Assembly: GCF_020892095.1 (NCBI RefSeq)
Contig: NZ_AP024845.1
Coordinates: forward strand, 868,001-932,000
Length of the DNA stretch: 64,000 nucleotides
Source of the DNA: Claveliimonas bilis
Lineage (GTDB): Bacteria > Bacillota > Clostridia > Lachnospirales > Lachnospiraceae
Direction: 5' to 3'
Positions 9,359-19,221 of the stretch are shown in pieces; within the stretch, counting starts at the first letter, position 1, and the number at the start of each line of letters is the position of its first letter. A model generated the notes under the pieces. It was not told the origin of the DNA. It made no database searches and was given only the letters and a program-made list of their open reading frames with translations. Made by a program: the position numbers and the translations under genes.

Positions 9359-9577
9359 TTACTTATCTCTCCAAATGATTCTTCCCTTTGAAAGGTCGTA
9401 CGGAGACAGCTCCAGTGTTACCTTATCACCAGGAAGGATTTTAATGAAATTCATACGCAGTTTTCCGCTGATGTGGGCCAATACCTGATGTCCGTTTTCA
9501 AGCTCTACCTGAAACATTGCGTTCGGCAGTTTTTCTACTACAGTTCCTTCAATTTCAATTACGTCAGCTTTTGACAT
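9359..9577 (-). CDS. infA: Translation initiation factor IF-1
   Basis: 72 residues, a single OB-fold: [37 protein letters not shown] and [13 protein letters not shown] are canonical. IF-1 occupies the 30S A site during initiation. It lies 5 bp downstream of the KOW-domain gene. Confidence 0.98.
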   Translation of the reverse strand: MSKADVIEIEGTVVEKLPNAMFQVELENGHQVLAHISGKLRMNFIKILPGDKVTLELSPYDLSKGRIIWRDK

Positions 9578-9582
9578 TTTCT

Positions 9583-9840
9583 CTATTCCTCCTGTTTTCC
9601 TTCTTTCACAAACTCTTTTATGATTTTCCGTATTCCAGCATCATTTATTCCGGCAATATCGTGTTCTTCCCGAATCAGGCGGACATGCTTCGCTTTCTTT
9701 TTCTTCGGCCTATCCAGCGTTCTGTTTTTCCCATTCACTAAATATATATATGAAGCTTCGCTTTCAATTATTACATATATCTGTCCTTCGTCATGTCCTG
9801 CCAGTGATCTGGCAAGCATTCCCGCCTTATATCTTTCCAT
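9583..9840 (-). CDS. KOW-domain RNA-binding protein (L14e/L27e-like)
   Basis: 85 residues. The N-terminal half has a KOW-like pattern ([20 protein letters not shown], then [19 protein letters not shown]), resembling the small ribosomal-protein-L14e-like RNA binders encoded between map and infA in many Clostridia. A basic centre ([11 protein letters not shown]) suits RNA contact. It lies between map (16 bp) and infA (5 bp), so it is co-expressed with translation genes. Its actual RNA target is not known. Confidence 0.85.
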   Translation of the reverse strand: MERYKAGMLARSLAGHDEGQIYVIIESEASYIYLVNGKNRTLDRPKKKKAKHVRLIREEHDIAGINDAGIRKIIKEFVKEGKQEE

Positions 9841-9856
9841 CAGCCGCTCCTTTTAC

Positions 9857-10612
9857 TTATTCCGTCAAAGTCAGTATCTGCGGCTCACCCTCTGTGATCA
9901 GCACAGTATTTTCATAATGCGCCGATAAGGAATGATCCTTTGTCACGACTGTCCAGTCATCATCCATCCAGTTCACTTCCCATGTTCCGGAGTTGATCAT
10001 TGGCTCAATAGCAAGGGTCATACCTGCTTTCAGCAGTACGCCTTTCCTTTTCTGTACATAGTTCGGTATTTCCGGAGCTTCATGCAGACTGGTACCGATG
10101 CCATGTCCGCACAGATCTCTGACAACTCCATATCCAAAGCTTTCCGCATACCGGCCTATGGCAGAAGATATATCAAATAGATGATTGCCTTCTTTTGCAT
10201 ACTTTATACCTTCAAAAAAGGATTGTTTCGTGACTTCGATCAGCTTTGCCGCGTCTTTACTTATCTCGCCGACTGCATGAGTTCTCGCAGCGTCAGAGTG
10301 ATACCCCTTATAGATCACACCGGCATCCAGGCTGACAATATCGCCATCCTGAATGATTCGGTGGGGGCTGGGAATCCCGTGCACAACTTCATCATTTACT
10401 GATACGCAGATGGATGCCGGATACCCGTTATAATTCAGGAAGGAGGGGATACAGTCGTAGCTGCGTATCACCTCTTCCCCAAGTTTGTCAATATCAAGAG
10501 TGCTCATACCCGGATGCAGTGCTTTTGCAAGTTCGTTATGAACAATTTCCAAAATTCTTCCTGCTTCTGTCATCAGCTCAATTTCTCTGGAAGATTTTAT
10601 CGTAATTGACAT
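9857..10612 (-). CDS. map: Methionine aminopeptidase type I
   Basis: 251 residues with the pita-bread fold and the five metal ligands in their usual contexts: SLDAGVIYKGYHSDAART (two Asp), GHGIGTSLHEAPEIPNY (His) and the two later Glu in AIEPMINSG and YENTVLIT. It removes the N-terminal methionine from nascent proteins. It lies 4 bp after adk, as usual in Firmicutes. Confidence 0.97.
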   Translation of the reverse strand: MSITIKSSREIELMTEAGRILEIVHNELAKALHPGMSTLDIDKLGEEVIRSYDCIPSFLNYNGYPASICVSVNDEVVHGIPSPHRIIQDGDIVSLDAGVIYKGYHSDAARTHAVGEISKDAAKLIEVTKQSFFEGIKYAKEGNHLFDISSAIGRYAESFGYGVVRDLCGHGIGTSLHEAPEIPNYVQKRKGVLLKAGMTLAIEPMINSGTWEVNWMDDDWTVVTKDHSLSAHYENTVLITEGEPQILTLTE

Positions 10613-10616
10613 AGAT

Positions 10617-11261
10617 TTACGCTCCTAAAATATCTACAATTGACTGAAATACATCATCAATGTCCACAGTTCCGTCTACTGTCTTTAAAATTCCGGCTTC
10701 TGTATAATAATCAATCAGCGGCTGTGTCTGCTCATGGTATACATTCAGTCTCTTCTGTACAGTCTCCGGCTTGTCATCATCCCTAAGAATCAGTTCACCG
10801 CCGCAGGTATCACAGATACCTTCTTTTTTCGTCGGTGCATATACAACATGATATGTAGCTCCGCATCCCACACATGCTCTTCTTCCCGACATACGGCGCA
10901 CAATATTCTCATCCGGTACATCCACATCGATAGCATAGTCTACTTTCTGTCCCATATCGGCAAGTGCCTTGGTAAGCGCTTCCGCCTGCGGGATCGTTCT
11001 TGGAAATCCATCCAGAACATATCCTCTTTCACAGTCATCCTGACCTACTCTGTCCACAACAAGATCTACAACAAGATCATCCGGCACAAGGAGTCCCTGA
11101 TCCATATAAGTCTTAGCTTTTTTTCCAAGCTCCGTACCGTTTTTAATATTTGCACGGAAAATATCTCCTGTGGAAATGTGGGGAATATTATACTTAGCTG
11201 CAATTTTTTTTGCCTGTGTCCCTTTTCCGGCACCAGGCGCACCTAACATAATGATCTTCAT
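10617..11261 (-). CDS. adk: Adenylate kinase (zinc lid)
   Basis: 214 residues. P-loop [10 protein letters not shown] at 7-16, AMP-binding [15 protein letters not shown], and a LID domain with two CxxC pairs (CVGC and CDTC) that bind structural zinc, the Gram-positive form. It catalyses ATP + AMP = 2 ADP. It sits between secY and map; a structured 136-bp spacer separates it from secY. Confidence 0.98.
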   Translation of the reverse strand: MKIIMLGAPGAGKGTQAKKIAAKYNIPHISTGDIFRANIKNGTELGKKAKTYMDQGLLVPDDLVVDLVVDRVGQDDCERGYVLDGFPRTIPQAEALTKALADMGQKVDYAIDVDVPDENIVRRMSGRRACVGCGATYHVVYAPTKKEGICDTCGGELILRDDDKPETVQKRLNVYHEQTQPLIDYYTEAGILKTVDGTVDIDDVFQSIVDILGA

Positions 11262-11397
11262 AGGCTTATCTCCTCCTTATAGCATTTTAACCCGCGAAAA
11301 TATATTTCTTCCGCGAGTTTAAAAGCAAATATACCCCGGCGGATCTGACCTGAAATTCAATATTCCAGACCAACCGCCAGAGTCCCTCTTAGGGTAT
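11262..11397 (-). other. Structured secY-adk spacer
   Basis: On the minus strand the transcript can close TACCC (just after the secY stop) with GGGTA near 11332, enclosing a second helix TGGCGG/CCGCC and an inner GGTCTG/CAGGTC hairpin. A second hairpin, AACTCGCG/CGCGGGTT (about 11288-11320), precedes the adk ribosome binding site. No gene. The pairing is seen; a regulatory role is only a possibility. Confidence 0.5.
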
Positions 11398-12714
11398 CTA
11401 GTTATTTAAAAATCCCTTATAGTTGCGGACCATCATCTGTGATTCGATCTGTTTGATCGTTTCCAGAATTACACTGACAATAATGATCAGTGATGTACCG
11501 CCGAATGAAACGTTTGCTCCCAGCCATCCATTAAAGATAATCGGAACAACCTGTACGACGATCAAACCGCAAGCACCTACAAAAATAATATAGTTCAATA
11601 TTTTTGTCAGATACTCCACAGTTGGTCTTCCCGGACGGATGCCCGGAATGAAACCGCCGCTCTTTTTCATATTGTTCGCAATCTCCATTGGGTTAAATGT
11701 AATGGATGTATAAAAATAAGCAAAAAATACAGTCAGTAAAATGTAAACAAGCAACCCCCACGTATATTTGATATTCTGTGGATTGCACCAATTTGCCTGA
11801 TTCAATCCGCGGAGAATCTCACTTCCGATGCCGTTTCCATCACCTTTTCCCAGAAATGACGCTATCAGAATAGGTGTCTGCATCAGCGATGAAGAAAAGA
11901 TAATCGGAATTACACCGGCTGTGTTGACCTTCATCGGAATGTAGGTAGACTGTCCGCCAAATGTTCTTCTTCCCTGGACTTTCTGTGAATACTGTACTGC
12001 AATTCTTCTCTGTCCATCCTGAAGGAAAATGACAAAGACAACAAGGGCCAGAATGATCGCAATAATGATCAAAGCCGCAAGTCCGCCTGATGCAAGGCTT
12101 TTCCCTTTAACGAACTGCTCAAACAACGTATACATATCGTTTGGAATACGAGAAATAATGTTAATGACAAGTACAATGGAAATACCATTTCCAACGCCTT
12201 TTTCCGTGATCCTCTCGCCAATCCACATAAGGAAAGCACTTCCCGCCGTCAATGTCAAAACCACGATTGCAGCATTAACAAAATTAAACTCTACCAAAAG
12301 TCCCTGACGTCCGAATCCTACAGCCATGGCAGTAGATTGGATCAAAGAGAGGCCAATGGTAAGATACCGTGTAATCGCTGCAATCTTTTTACGGCCATCC
12401 TCTCCGTCTTTATGCATTTCTTCCAGTTTGGGAATTGCAATAGTCAGAAGCTGCATAATGATCGAGGATGTAATATATGGTGTAATACTGAGGGCGAAAA
12501 CGGACATCTGCTCAAATGAACCACCGGTGATGGCATTAAAGAAGTTAAATGCCTCACCAGTGTTTTGTGCAAAAAAGTCTTTTATAAAGTCAGGATCTAC
12601 GCCAGGTGTCGGCAGTTCAGATCCGATTCTGATTACGATCAGCATCATGAATGTGTACAGGATCTTCCTGCGAATATCCTCTATCTGAAATGCCCGTCGC
12701 ACTGTTTTAAACAT
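11398..12714 (-). CDS. secY: Preprotein translocase subunit SecY
   Basis: 438 residues with ten membrane helices; it begins [20 protein letters not shown], with the conserved MxxFGRQGL-like plug region, QRRIAVQYSQK and the final loop GIRPGRPT. It forms the protein-conducting channel with SecE and SecG. Its ATG overlaps the rplO stop by one base (TAATG), indicating translational coupling. Confidence 0.98.
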   Translation of the reverse strand: MFKTVRRAFQIEDIRRKILYTFMMLIVIRIGSELPTPGVDPDFIKDFFAQNTGEAFNFFNAITGGSFEQMSVFALSITPYITSSIIMQLLTIAIPKLEEMHKDGEDGRKKIAAITRYLTIGLSLIQSTAMAVGFGRQGLLVEFNFVNAAIVVLTLTAGSAFLMWIGERITEKGVGNGISIVLVINIISRIPNDMYTLFEQFVKGKSLASGGLAALIIIAIILALVVFVIFLQDGQRRIAVQYSQKVQGRRTFGGQSTYIPMKVNTAGVIPIIFSSSLMQTPILIASFLGKGDGNGIGSEILRGLNQANWCNPQNIKYTWGLLVYILLTVFFAYFYTSITFNPMEIANNMKKSGGFIPGIRPGRPTVEYLTKILNYIIFVGACGLIVVQVVPIIFNGWLGANVSFGGTSLIIIVSVILETIKQIESQMMVRNYKGFLNN

Positions 12715-13154
12715 TAGATCACCTCTGCTTTTCCACCAAGAGCCTCAATCTTAGCTGCAGCGCCTGCGCTGAAAGCGTTGGCCTGCACTGTAAGTTTCTT
12801 AGTTAATTCTCCATTTCCAAGAATTTTTACACCGTCTTTTGCGTTTTTCACGATGCCTGCTTCTTTTAATGTTTCTACAGAAACAACAGCGTCATTATCA
12901 AATACTTCCAGAGCGCTCACATTAATTCCAACGATAGTCTTTGTATTTCTGTTAGTGAATCCTCTCTTCGGTATTCTTCTGTATAATGGCATCTGTCCGC
13001 CTTCAAATCCCGGTCTTGTGCCGCCTGAACGAGCTTTCTGTCCTTTGTGTCCCTTTCCGGCAGTCTTACCATTTCCAGAACCATGTCCGCGTCCTCTTCT
13101 GAAATTATCACTGTGCTTAGCTCCGTCAGCTGGTCTTAAGTTTGATAAGTCCAT
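12714..13154 (-). CDS. rplO: 50S ribosomal protein L15
   Basis: 146 residues: [20 protein letters not shown], glycine-rich [19 protein letters not shown] and [18 protein letters not shown] are the L15 signatures. It binds 23S rRNA late in 50S assembly. Coupled to secY. Confidence 0.98.
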   Translation of the reverse strand: MDLSNLRPADGAKHSDNFRRGRGHGSGNGKTAGKGHKGQKARSGGTRPGFEGGQMPLYRRIPKRGFTNRNTKTIVGINVSALEVFDNDAVVSVETLKEAGIVKNAKDGVKILGNGELTKKLTVQANAFSAGAAAKIEALGGKAEVI

Positions 13155-13183
13155 TATGACACCTCCTTACTCTATAGTCTAAA

Positions 13184-13369
13184 TTAAACTTCCTCTACTT
13201 TTACTAAATGCTGTACCTGTTTTACCATACCTCTTGTTGCTGCATTGTCCGGCAAAACAACAGTCTTGTTTACTTTTTTCAGTCCTAAAGCTTCTACTGT
13301 CTTCTTATGCTTCGGTACGGCACCGATTGTAGATTTTACTAATGTGATTTTTAAATCTGCCACTTTCAT
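13184..13369 (-). CDS. rpmD: 50S ribosomal protein L30
   Basis: 61 residues, ferredoxin-like fold: [20 protein letters not shown] and [15 protein letters not shown] are typical. It lies 8 bp after rpsE and 29 bp before rplO. Confidence 0.97.
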   Translation of the reverse strand: MKVADLKITLVKSTIGAVPKHKKTVEALGLKKVNKTVVLPDNAATRGMVKQVQHLVKVEEV

Positions 13370-13377
13370 CTACCTCC

Positions 13378-13887
13378 TTAGCCTACGATCTCTTCGATGG
13401 ATTTTCCACGAAGCTTAGATACTTTTTCCGGAGTTTTTACTTCTCTCAATCCTTCGATCGTAGCAAGTACTACATTCTGCTTATTGTTGGAACCAAGAGA
13501 TTTTGTACGGATGTTCTTGATACCTGCCATCTCGATAACGGCACGTGCCGGACCTCCGGCAATAACTCCAGTACCTTCGGGCGCTGTCTTCAGAAGTACG
13601 GATGCACTTCCGAATTTACCGATCTGATCATGTGTAATACTTCCATGATCATCCAGTGCAACAGAGATCAAATTCTTTGCTGCATCTTCTTTTCCTTTAC
13701 GAATTGCTTCCGGAATTTCGGTAGCCTTTCCTAATCCTGCTCCAACATGGCCGTTTCCATCACCTACAACTACTAAAGCTGTGAATTTGAAGTTACGACC
13801 ACCTTTAACAACTTTGGTAACACGCTTAATTGCTACCACTTTTTCTGCTAATTCAAACTGACTAGCATCAATGCGTTCCTGTCTCAT
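13378..13887 (-). CDS. rpsE: 30S ribosomal protein S5
   Basis: 169 residues: double-stranded-RNA-binding N-terminal domain ([34 protein letters not shown]) and a C-terminal domain with [18 protein letters not shown]. It contributes to decoding accuracy. Confidence 0.98.
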   Translation of the reverse strand: MRQERIDASQFELAEKVVAIKRVTKVVKGGRNFKFTALVVVGDGNGHVGAGLGKATEIPEAIRKGKEDAAKNLISVALDDHGSITHDQIGKFGSASVLLKTAPEGTGVIAGGPARAVIEMAGIKNIRTKSLGSNNKQNVVLATIEGLREVKTPEKVSKLRGKSIEEIVG

Positions 13888-13902
13888 CTGTGTTCTCCCT
13901 TC

Positions 13903-14271
13903 CTAAAATTCCAGTCCAGCTTCACGAGCTGCATCTGCCAATGCCTGAACCTTACCATGGTAAATGAAGCCGCCTCTGTCAAATACAACTTCCTTGATGC
14001 CTTTTTCAAGTGCCTTCTCAGCAATTACTTTTCCAAGATATGCAGCTGCATCAACGTTGTTTGTCTTTTCCAGGTTCGCTTTCACGTCTTTCTGAAGAGT
14101 GGAAGCTGCAACCAGAGTGTTCCCTGCCACATCGTCAATAATCTGTGCATACATATGATTATTACTTCTGAATACGGCTAAACGTGGGCATTCAGGTGTA
14201 CCGCTGAAACGGTTACGGATTTTTCTGTGTTTTTTAACACGTACTTCTGTTCTTGATTTCTTGCTAACCAT
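13903..14271 (-). CDS. rplR: 50S ribosomal protein L18
   Basis: 122 residues starting [10 protein letters not shown]; the ATG at 14271 is 9 bp after AAGGAG, better than the GTG two codons upstream. [22 protein letters not shown] and the C-terminal [21 protein letters not shown] are canonical. It binds 5S rRNA with L5. Confidence 0.97.
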   Translation of the reverse strand: MVSKKSRTEVRVKKHRKIRNRFSGTPECPRLAVFRSNNHMYAQIIDDVAGNTLVAASTLQKDVKANLEKTNNVDAAAYLGKVIAEKALEKGIKEVVFDRGGFIYHGKVQALADAAREAGLEF

Positions 14272-14288
14272 TTTCACACTCTCCTTAT

Positions 14289-14831
14289 TTATTTCTTACC
14301 AGTCTTACCAACTTTACGTCTGATCACTTCATCAGCATACTTGATACCTTTGCCCTTATATGGCTCCGGTCTTCTCTTGTCTCTGATCTCAGCCGCATAC
14401 TGGCCAACTTTTTCTTTGTCAATTCCCTGAACAGTGATCTTGTTCTGTCCTTCCAGAACAGTCTCAACTCCCTCTGGGTCAATCATCTCTACCGGATGAG
14501 AGTATCCTAAGCTAAGTGTCAGCTTATTTCCGGCTTTTGCAGCTCTGTAACCAACACCGTTGACTTCCAGAACCTTTTTGTATCCTTCTGTTACACCGAC
14601 AACCATGTTGTTGATCAGTGTTCTTGTCAGACCATGGAGAGATTTCATTTTCTTCAGATCGTTCGGTCTTGTTACGACGATCTGATCTCCCTCCTGCTTG
14701 ATTTCCATTTCTACCGGAAGCTCTTTTTCAAGAGTTCCCTTTGGACCTTTTACAGTCACTTTGTTGTTCTCTGCAATTTCAACAGTAACCCCTGCTGGAA
14801 CTGTAATTGGCAGTCTTCCTATACGTGACAT
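14289..14831 (-). CDS. rplF: 50S ribosomal protein L6
   Basis: 180 residues, two tandem L6 folds; [15 protein letters not shown] at the start and the signature [20 protein letters not shown] near the C-terminus. It binds the sarcin-ricin region of 23S rRNA. It follows rpsH after a 184-bp spacer with duplicated hairpins. Confidence 0.98.
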   Translation of the reverse strand: MSRIGRLPITVPAGVTVEIAENNKVTVKGPKGTLEKELPVEMEIKQEGDQIVVTRPNDLKKMKSLHGLTRTLINNMVVGVTEGYKKVLEVNGVGYRAAKAGNKLTLSLGYSHPVEMIDPEGVETVLEGQNKITVQGIDKEKVGQYAAEIRDKRRPEPYKGKGIKYADEVIRRKVGKTGKK

Positions 14832-15015
14832 ACCATATCCTCCTTAACTTAAATTTTCGGAGCAGATGCTTTGTCTGCTCTGTTTTCAGTCACATTGAGC
14901 ACTTAGCGAGGTCCTCACGAGCTTAGTGCGAAAGTGCACCCAGCCCACTTGGCGAGGCCCTTCACGAGCCTAGTGGCTGTGGTGTATCCTCTGTCCCGCA
15001 AATTGTCTCAAAATT
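14832..15015 (-). repeat. Tandemly duplicated hairpin in the rpsH-rplF spacer
   Basis: The 184-bp spacer has no gene. On the minus strand two about 32-bp related units follow each other: one runs CACTAGGCTCGTGA...CTCGCCAAGTGG, the next CACTAAGCTCGTGA...CTCGCTAAGTGC. Each can fold back on itself (CACT with AGTG, AGC with GCT). The second is nearly a perfect palindrome. Possible roles are mRNA stabilisation, processing or attenuation; none can be shown here. Confidence 0.6.
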
Positions 15016-15417
15016 TTACCATACAAATGCCAGAACTTCTCCGCCTACGCCGAGTTTTCTTGCTTCTTTGTCTGTGATCACTCCCTGATTTGTGGAAATG
15101 ATCGCTGTTCCAAGTCCTCCAAGAACCTTCGGAAGTTCTTCGCTGCTTGCATAAACACGAAGTCCTGGTTTGGAAATTCTCTTCAGACCGGAAATTACTT
15201 TCTCGTTCTTATCTGCACCGTATTTCAGTGTCACACGGATTGTCTTAAATGCTCCGTCTTCTACAATGTCATATTTTGTGATATATCCTTCATTCACCAG
15301 AATGTCAGCAATAGCAATTTTCATCTTTGATGCAGGAATATCTACTGTATCATGTTTCGCAGTATTTGCATTACGGATTCTTGTAAGCATATCTGCAATT
15401 GGATCACTCATTGTCAT
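15016..15417 (-). CDS. rpsH: 30S ribosomal protein S8
   Basis: 133 residues: [14 protein letters not shown] at the start and [25 protein letters not shown] at the end are diagnostic. The ATG at 15417 is 9 bp after GGAGG. S8 is a central-domain 16S rRNA binder, and in E. coli the spc-operon repressor. Confidence 0.98.
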   Translation of the reverse strand: MTMSDPIADMLTRIRNANTAKHDTVDIPASKMKIAIADILVNEGYITKYDIVEDGAFKTIRVTLKYGADKNEKVISGLKRISKPGLRVYASSEELPKVLGGLGTAIISTNQGVITDKEARKLGVGGEVLAFVW

Positions 15418-15432
15418 GGATTGCTTCCTCCT

Positions 15433-15618
15433 TTACCAACTTGCCTTCTTCACACCTGGGATCTGTCCTTTGTATGCCAGTTCGCGGAAGCAAACACGGC
15501 AGATTCCATATTTTCTTAAATATGCATGCGGACGACCGCAGATTCTGCAGCGGCTGTATTCTCTTGTAGAAAATTTCTGCTTACGCTGCTGTTTAATTTT
15601 CATTGCTGTCTTAGCCAT
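15433..15618 (-). CDS. rpsN: 30S ribosomal protein S14 type Z (zinc form)
   Basis: 61 residues with zinc ligands C24, C27, C40 and C43 ([20 protein letters not shown]), the short Gram-positive zinc form. No second, zinc-free copy is in this window. It lies 11 bp after rplE and 15 bp before rpsH. Confidence 0.98.
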   Translation of the reverse strand: MAKTAMKIKQQRKQKFSTREYSRCRICGRPHAYLRKYGICRVCFRELAYKGQIPGVKKASW

Positions 15619-15629
15619 AATTTACCTCC

Positions 15630-16169
15630 TTATTTTGTAAACGGCATGTTGAACTGTTTTAACAGCTCGCGAGCCTCTTCGTCTGTCTTAGCCGTTGTAA
15701 CAAAAATGACATCCATACCTCTGACTTTGTCAACCTTATCGTACTCAATTTCAGGGAAAATAAGCTGCTCTTTGATACCAAGAGCATAGTTTCCTCTTCC
15801 GTCAAATGCGTTTGGATTTACACCTCTGAAGTCACGTACACGAGGCAGAGCAAGATTTACAAGACGGTCAACGAACTCGTACATCTTTTCTCCTCTTAAT
15901 GTAACCTTGCAGCCGATCGGCATTCCTTCTCTTACTTTGAAGTTAGCCACGGATTTCTTTGCTTTACAAACGACTGCTTTCTGTCCTGTGATCTTTTCCA
16001 TATCAGCGATTGCTGACTCTAAAACTTTTGCATTATCTTTTGCTTCGCCGACACCCATATTGACAACAACTTTGTCAAGTTTCGGCACTTCCATAATATT
16101 TTTATAACCAAACTTTTTGATCATTGCATCAACGATCTCGTTCTGGTACTGTTCTTTCAGTCTGCTCAA
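15630..16169 (-). CDS. rplE: 50S ribosomal protein L5
   Basis: 179 residues: [31 protein letters not shown] and [16 protein letters not shown] are L5 signatures. It binds 5S rRNA and bridges to the 30S head. Confidence 0.98.
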   Translation of the reverse strand: MSRLKEQYQNEIVDAMIKKFGYKNIMEVPKLDKVVVNMGVGEAKDNAKVLESAIADMEKITGQKAVVCKAKKSVANFKVREGMPIGCKVTLRGEKMYEFVDRLVNLALPRVRDFRGVNPNAFDGRGNYALGIKEQLIFPEIEYDKVDKVRGMDVIFVTTAKTDEEARELLKQFNMPFTK

Positions 16170-16192
16170 AGCACTGGACCTCCTTCCTCAAA

Positions 16193-16504
16193 TTAATCAA
16201 TCACTTCGCCTGTTGATTTTGCAACACGCACTTTCTTGTCTCCATCCATCTTGAACCCTACTCTTGTAGCTTTTCCTTTATGGATGTACATTACGTTGGA
16301 TATATCAATAGGTCCTTCCTGATGAACGATACCGCCATTCTGATTTGCAACACTTGGTTTTGTGTGCTTTGTCAGCATGTTGACACCTTCAACGAGAACT
16401 GTACCGTCTTTCTGATTTACAGCGATGACCTTGCCTTCTTTGTCTTTATCTTTACCGGCAATCACTTTAACCATGTCGCCTTTTTTGATCTTCATAGTTG
16501 ACAT
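16193..16504 (-). CDS. rplX: 50S ribosomal protein L24
   Basis: 103 residues with an N-terminal KOW motif ([20 protein letters not shown]) and [14 protein letters not shown]. An assembly-initiator protein of the 50S subunit. The ATG at 16504 is 12 bp after GGAGG; the ATG three codons on is less favoured. Confidence 0.97.
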   Translation of the reverse strand: MSTMKIKKGDMVKVIAGKDKDKEGKVIAVNQKDGTVLVEGVNMLTKHTKPSVANQNGGIVHQEGPIDISNVMYIHKGKATRVGFKMDGDKKVRVAKSTGEVID

Positions 16505-16521
16505 CTTATTCTCGCACCTCC

Positions 16522-16890
16522 TTAAAGTACTTCCGGAGCCAGGGAAACAATTTTCATAAACTGTTTATCACGGAGCTCCCTTGCTACTGGCCCGAAGATA
16601 CGGGTTCCTCTTGGATTTTTATCATCTTTAATAATAACAGCAGCATTTTCGTCGAAGCGGATATAAGAACCGTCTTTACGGCGAGTACCTTTTACAGTAC
16701 GTACAACTACAGCTTTTACGACGTCACCTTTTTTTACAACGCCGCCTGGTGTTGCATCTTTAACAGTTGCAACTACCACGTCTCCGATGCTTGCATATCT
16801 TCTTGTGGAACCTCCAAGCACGCGGATACAAAGTAACTCTTTCGCACCTGTATTGTCTGCTACTTTCAGTCTGCTTTCTTGCTGTATCAT
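16522..16890 (-). CDS. rplN: 50S ribosomal protein L14
   Basis: 122 residues: [18 protein letters not shown], the [15 protein letters not shown] core and [14 protein letters not shown] are diagnostic. It contacts 16S rRNA in a bridge with the 30S subunit. Confidence 0.98.
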   Translation of the reverse strand: MIQQESRLKVADNTGAKELLCIRVLGGSTRRYASIGDVVVATVKDATPGGVVKKGDVVKAVVVRTVKGTRRKDGSYIRFDENAAVIIKDDKNPRGTRIFGPVARELRDKQFMKIVSLAPEVL

Positions 16891-16909
16891 GCAGGTTTCC
16901 CTCCTTATA

Positions 16910-17164
16910 CTATTTTACTTTTTCCATAACTTCGACAAGTCTCCATCTCTTATCTTTTGATAACGGTCTTGTCTCCATAACTCTTACCTTGTCACCGATG
17001 TTGCATTCATTTGCTTCATCGTGGGCTTTTAATTTATAAGTTCTCTTTACGATTTTGTTGTAAAGCGGATGTTTTACATTATCTTCTACAGCAACTACGA
17101 TCGTTTTATCCATCTTATTGCTGATTACTTTACCAACACGTGTTTTTCTAAGATTTCTTTCCAC
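16910..17164 (-). CDS. rpsQ: 30S ribosomal protein S17
   Basis: 84 residues, OB-fold: [20 protein letters not shown] and the [20 protein letters not shown] signature. A primary binder of the 16S 5' domain. Confidence 0.98.
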   Translation of the reverse strand: MERNLRKTRVGKVISNKMDKTIVVAVEDNVKHPLYNKIVKRTYKLKAHDEANECNIGDKVRVMETRPLSKDKRWRLVEVMEKVK

Positions 17165-17199
17165 GGTGTTACTCCTTTCTCTGCATTTTGCTCAAAAAG

Positions 17200-17403
17200 C
17201 TAGGCATTGCTCTTTTCTGTAATTACAGTCTGGATTCTTGCAATATTTTTTCTTACTTCTTTGATTCTGCTTGTGTTATCCAACTGGTTTGTTGCGTTCT
17301 GGAATCTTAAATTGAAGAGCTCCTTTTTAGCAGCTACTAATTCTTCGTTCAGCTCTGCAGCTGATTTTGTTCTTAAATCTTCTACAAATGCATTAATTTT
17401 CAC
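17200..17403 (-). CDS. rpmC: 50S ribosomal protein L29 (GTG start)
   Basis: 67 residues, two-helix hairpin: [49 protein letters not shown]. The GTG at 17403 gives the usual [10 protein letters not shown] start and has AAGGCGG upstream; an in-frame GTG three codons earlier is possible. The gene overlaps the 3' end of rplP by 11 bp. L29 sits near the peptide exit and contacts trigger factor/SRP. Confidence 0.95.
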   Translation of the reverse strand: MKINAFVEDLRTKSAAELNEELVAAKKELFNLRFQNATNQLDNTSRIKEVRKNIARIQTVITEKSNA

Positions 17404-17830
17404 TGTTATCACCGCCTTCTAAGTCTGCGCGAGAAACGACTTTACATTTACAAGGTAACTTGTGTGTTGCAAGACGAAGAGCTTCTCTTGCCACTTCTTC
17501 CGGAACGCCTGCGATCTCGAACATTACGCGTCCTGGTTTTACAACTGCTACCCAGTATTCTAAGGTACCTTTACCGGAACCCATACGTGTTTCAGCTGGT
17601 TTCGTAGTTACTGGTTTATCTGGGAATATTTTGATCCAAACTTTACCGCCACGCTTGATATAACGTGTCATAGCGATACGGGCAGCCTCGATCTGGTTTG
17701 ATCTGATCCAGCAAGGCTCTGTTGCAACGATACCATATTCACCATATGAAAGTGTGTTTCCACGAAGTGCTTTTCCTTTCATGGAGCCACGGAACTGTTT
17801 ACGACGTTTTACTCTTTTTGGCATTAACAT
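17393..17830 (-). CDS. rplP: 50S ribosomal protein L16
   Basis: 145 residues: [37 protein letters not shown] and [20 protein letters not shown] are L16 signatures. It helps to place tRNA in the A and P sites. Its start overlaps the rpsC stop (TAATG). Confidence 0.98.
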   Translation of the reverse strand: MLMPKRVKRRKQFRGSMKGKALRGNTLSYGEYGIVATEPCWIRSNQIEAARIAMTRYIKRGGKVWIKIFPDKPVTTKPAETRMGSGKGTLEYWVAVVKPGRVMFEIAGVPEEVAREALRLATHKLPCKCKVVSRADLEGGDNSEN

Positions 17831-18486
17831 TATTTATCGCTCCCTTCCTTTGCTGCCTTTTCCGGAAGAACTTCACCTTTGTATACCCATACCTTCACAC
17901 CAACTTTTCCGTATGTGGTATCAGCTTCGGCGAATCCGTAGTCAATGTCTGCTCTCAGTGTCTGAAGAGGAATAGTTCCCTCGCTGTAGAATTCTGTACG
18001 AGCCATATCTGCTCCGCCAAGACGTCCGGATACGGAAGTCTTAACTCCAAGAGCTCCGGCCTTCATTGTTCTGGACATGCAGGATTTCATTGCACGTCTG
18101 AAGGAGATACGGTTCTCAAGCTGCTGTGCGATATTCTCTGCTACCAGCTGTGCATCTTTGTCCGGTCTCTTAACTTCTTTGATATCTACAACCAGTTTCT
18201 TATCTGTAAACTTAGCAAGTTCTGCTTTTACCTTTTCGATCTCGGAACCGCCCTTACCGATCACAACACCCGGCTTTGCAGTGTAAACGATAATCTTCAC
18301 ACGGTCAGATGCTCTTTCGATCTCGATTCTGGAAATTCCTGCGCTGTATAATCTCTTCTTCAGAAATGTTCTGATTTCATGGTCTTCTACAAGGTAGTCA
18401 GCGAAATCTTTTTCAGCATACCATTTAGAGTCCCAATCTTTGATAATGCCGACTCTCAAGCCATGAGGATTTACTTTCTGTCCCAT
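17830..18486 (-). CDS. rpsC: 30S ribosomal protein S3
   Basis: 218 residues starting [14 protein letters not shown]; this ATG is 5 bp after GGAGG and 10 bp after rplV, whereas the open frame extends upstream without L-type homology. KH domain [17 protein letters not shown], then [21 protein letters not shown]3 forms part of the mRNA entry helicase. Confidence 0.98.
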   Translation of the reverse strand: MGQKVNPHGLRVGIIKDWDSKWYAEKDFADYLVEDHEIRTFLKKRLYSAGISRIEIERASDRVKIIVYTAKPGVVIGKGGSEIEKVKAELAKFTDKKLVVDIKEVKRPDKDAQLVAENIAQQLENRISFRRAMKSCMSRTMKAGALGVKTSVSGRLGGADMARTEFYSEGTIPLQTLRADIDYGFAEADTTYGKVGVKVWVYKGEVLPEKAAKEGSDK

Positions 18487-18496
18487 AATGCCCTCC

Positions 18497-18883
18497 TTAT
18501 CTTTCATCAAGCACAAGTGTAATATGGCTCATTCTCTTTTCGATCCTGTATGCCCTTCCCTGTGCTCTAGGTCTGATTCTCTTCATTGTTGGTCCTTTAT
18601 TTGCATAAGCCTCTGCAATATAAAGGTTTTCAGCATTCATTCCGTTGTTGTTCTCAGCGTTTGCGATTGCTGACTCTAATAATTTCTTTATTAAGCTTGA
18701 AGCATATCTTGGATTGTATGTCAAAATACCAAGTGCTGTTGTTACATCCTTACCTCTGATGGCATCTAATACGAAACATGCTTTCTGAACAGAAACCCTT
18801 GCGTAAGACAACTTTGCTGAAGGTCTTGTGTCCTTGTTAGCATTTCTCTCTCTCTTGATTTGGGATCTATGTCCTTTTGCCAT
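18497..18883 (-). CDS. rplV: 50S ribosomal protein L22
   Basis: 128 residues: [32 protein letters not shown] and [20 protein letters not shown] identify L22, whose beta-hairpin lines the exit tunnel and influences macrolide binding. The tunnel loop shows no obvious insertion or deletion. Confidence 0.98.
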   Translation of the reverse strand: MAKGHRSQIKRERNANKDTRPSAKLSYARVSVQKACFVLDAIRGKDVTTALGILTYNPRYASSLIKKLLESAIANAENNNGMNAENLYIAEAYANKGPTMKRIRPRAQGRAYRIEKRMSHITLVLDER

Positions 18884-18914
18884 GGATGAACCCTCCTTTC
18901 AAATACGTCTCTAT

Positions 18915-19196
18915 TTATCTGACTTTAGATTTCTTATCGTCTTTTCCGTGTCCTCTGTATGTTCTTGTTGCAACAAACTCTCCCAGTTTGTGTCCAACCA
19001 TATCTTCCGTTACATATACCGGCACATGCTTTCTTCCGTCATGTACAGCGATTGTATGGCCAACCATGCTCGGGAAGATTGTAGAACGGCGAGACCATGT
19101 CTTAACAACGGCCTTGTCTCCGGATGCGTTCATTGCATCAATCTTCTTCAGCAGGCTTGCGTCTGCGAATGGTCCTTTTTTAAGTGAACGAGCCAT
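18915..19196 (-). CDS. rpsS: 30S ribosomal protein S19
   Basis: 93 residues: [39 protein letters not shown] and [15 protein letters not shown] are canonical. It lies in the 30S head with S13. Confidence 0.98.
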   Translation of the reverse strand: MARSLKKGPFADASLLKKIDAMNASGDKAVVKTWSRRSTIFPSMVGHTIAVHDGRKHVPVYVTEDMVGHKLGEFVATRTYRGHGKDDKKSKVR

Positions 19197-19221
19197 TAGT
19201 TCTACCTCCTTGTGAAACTAT

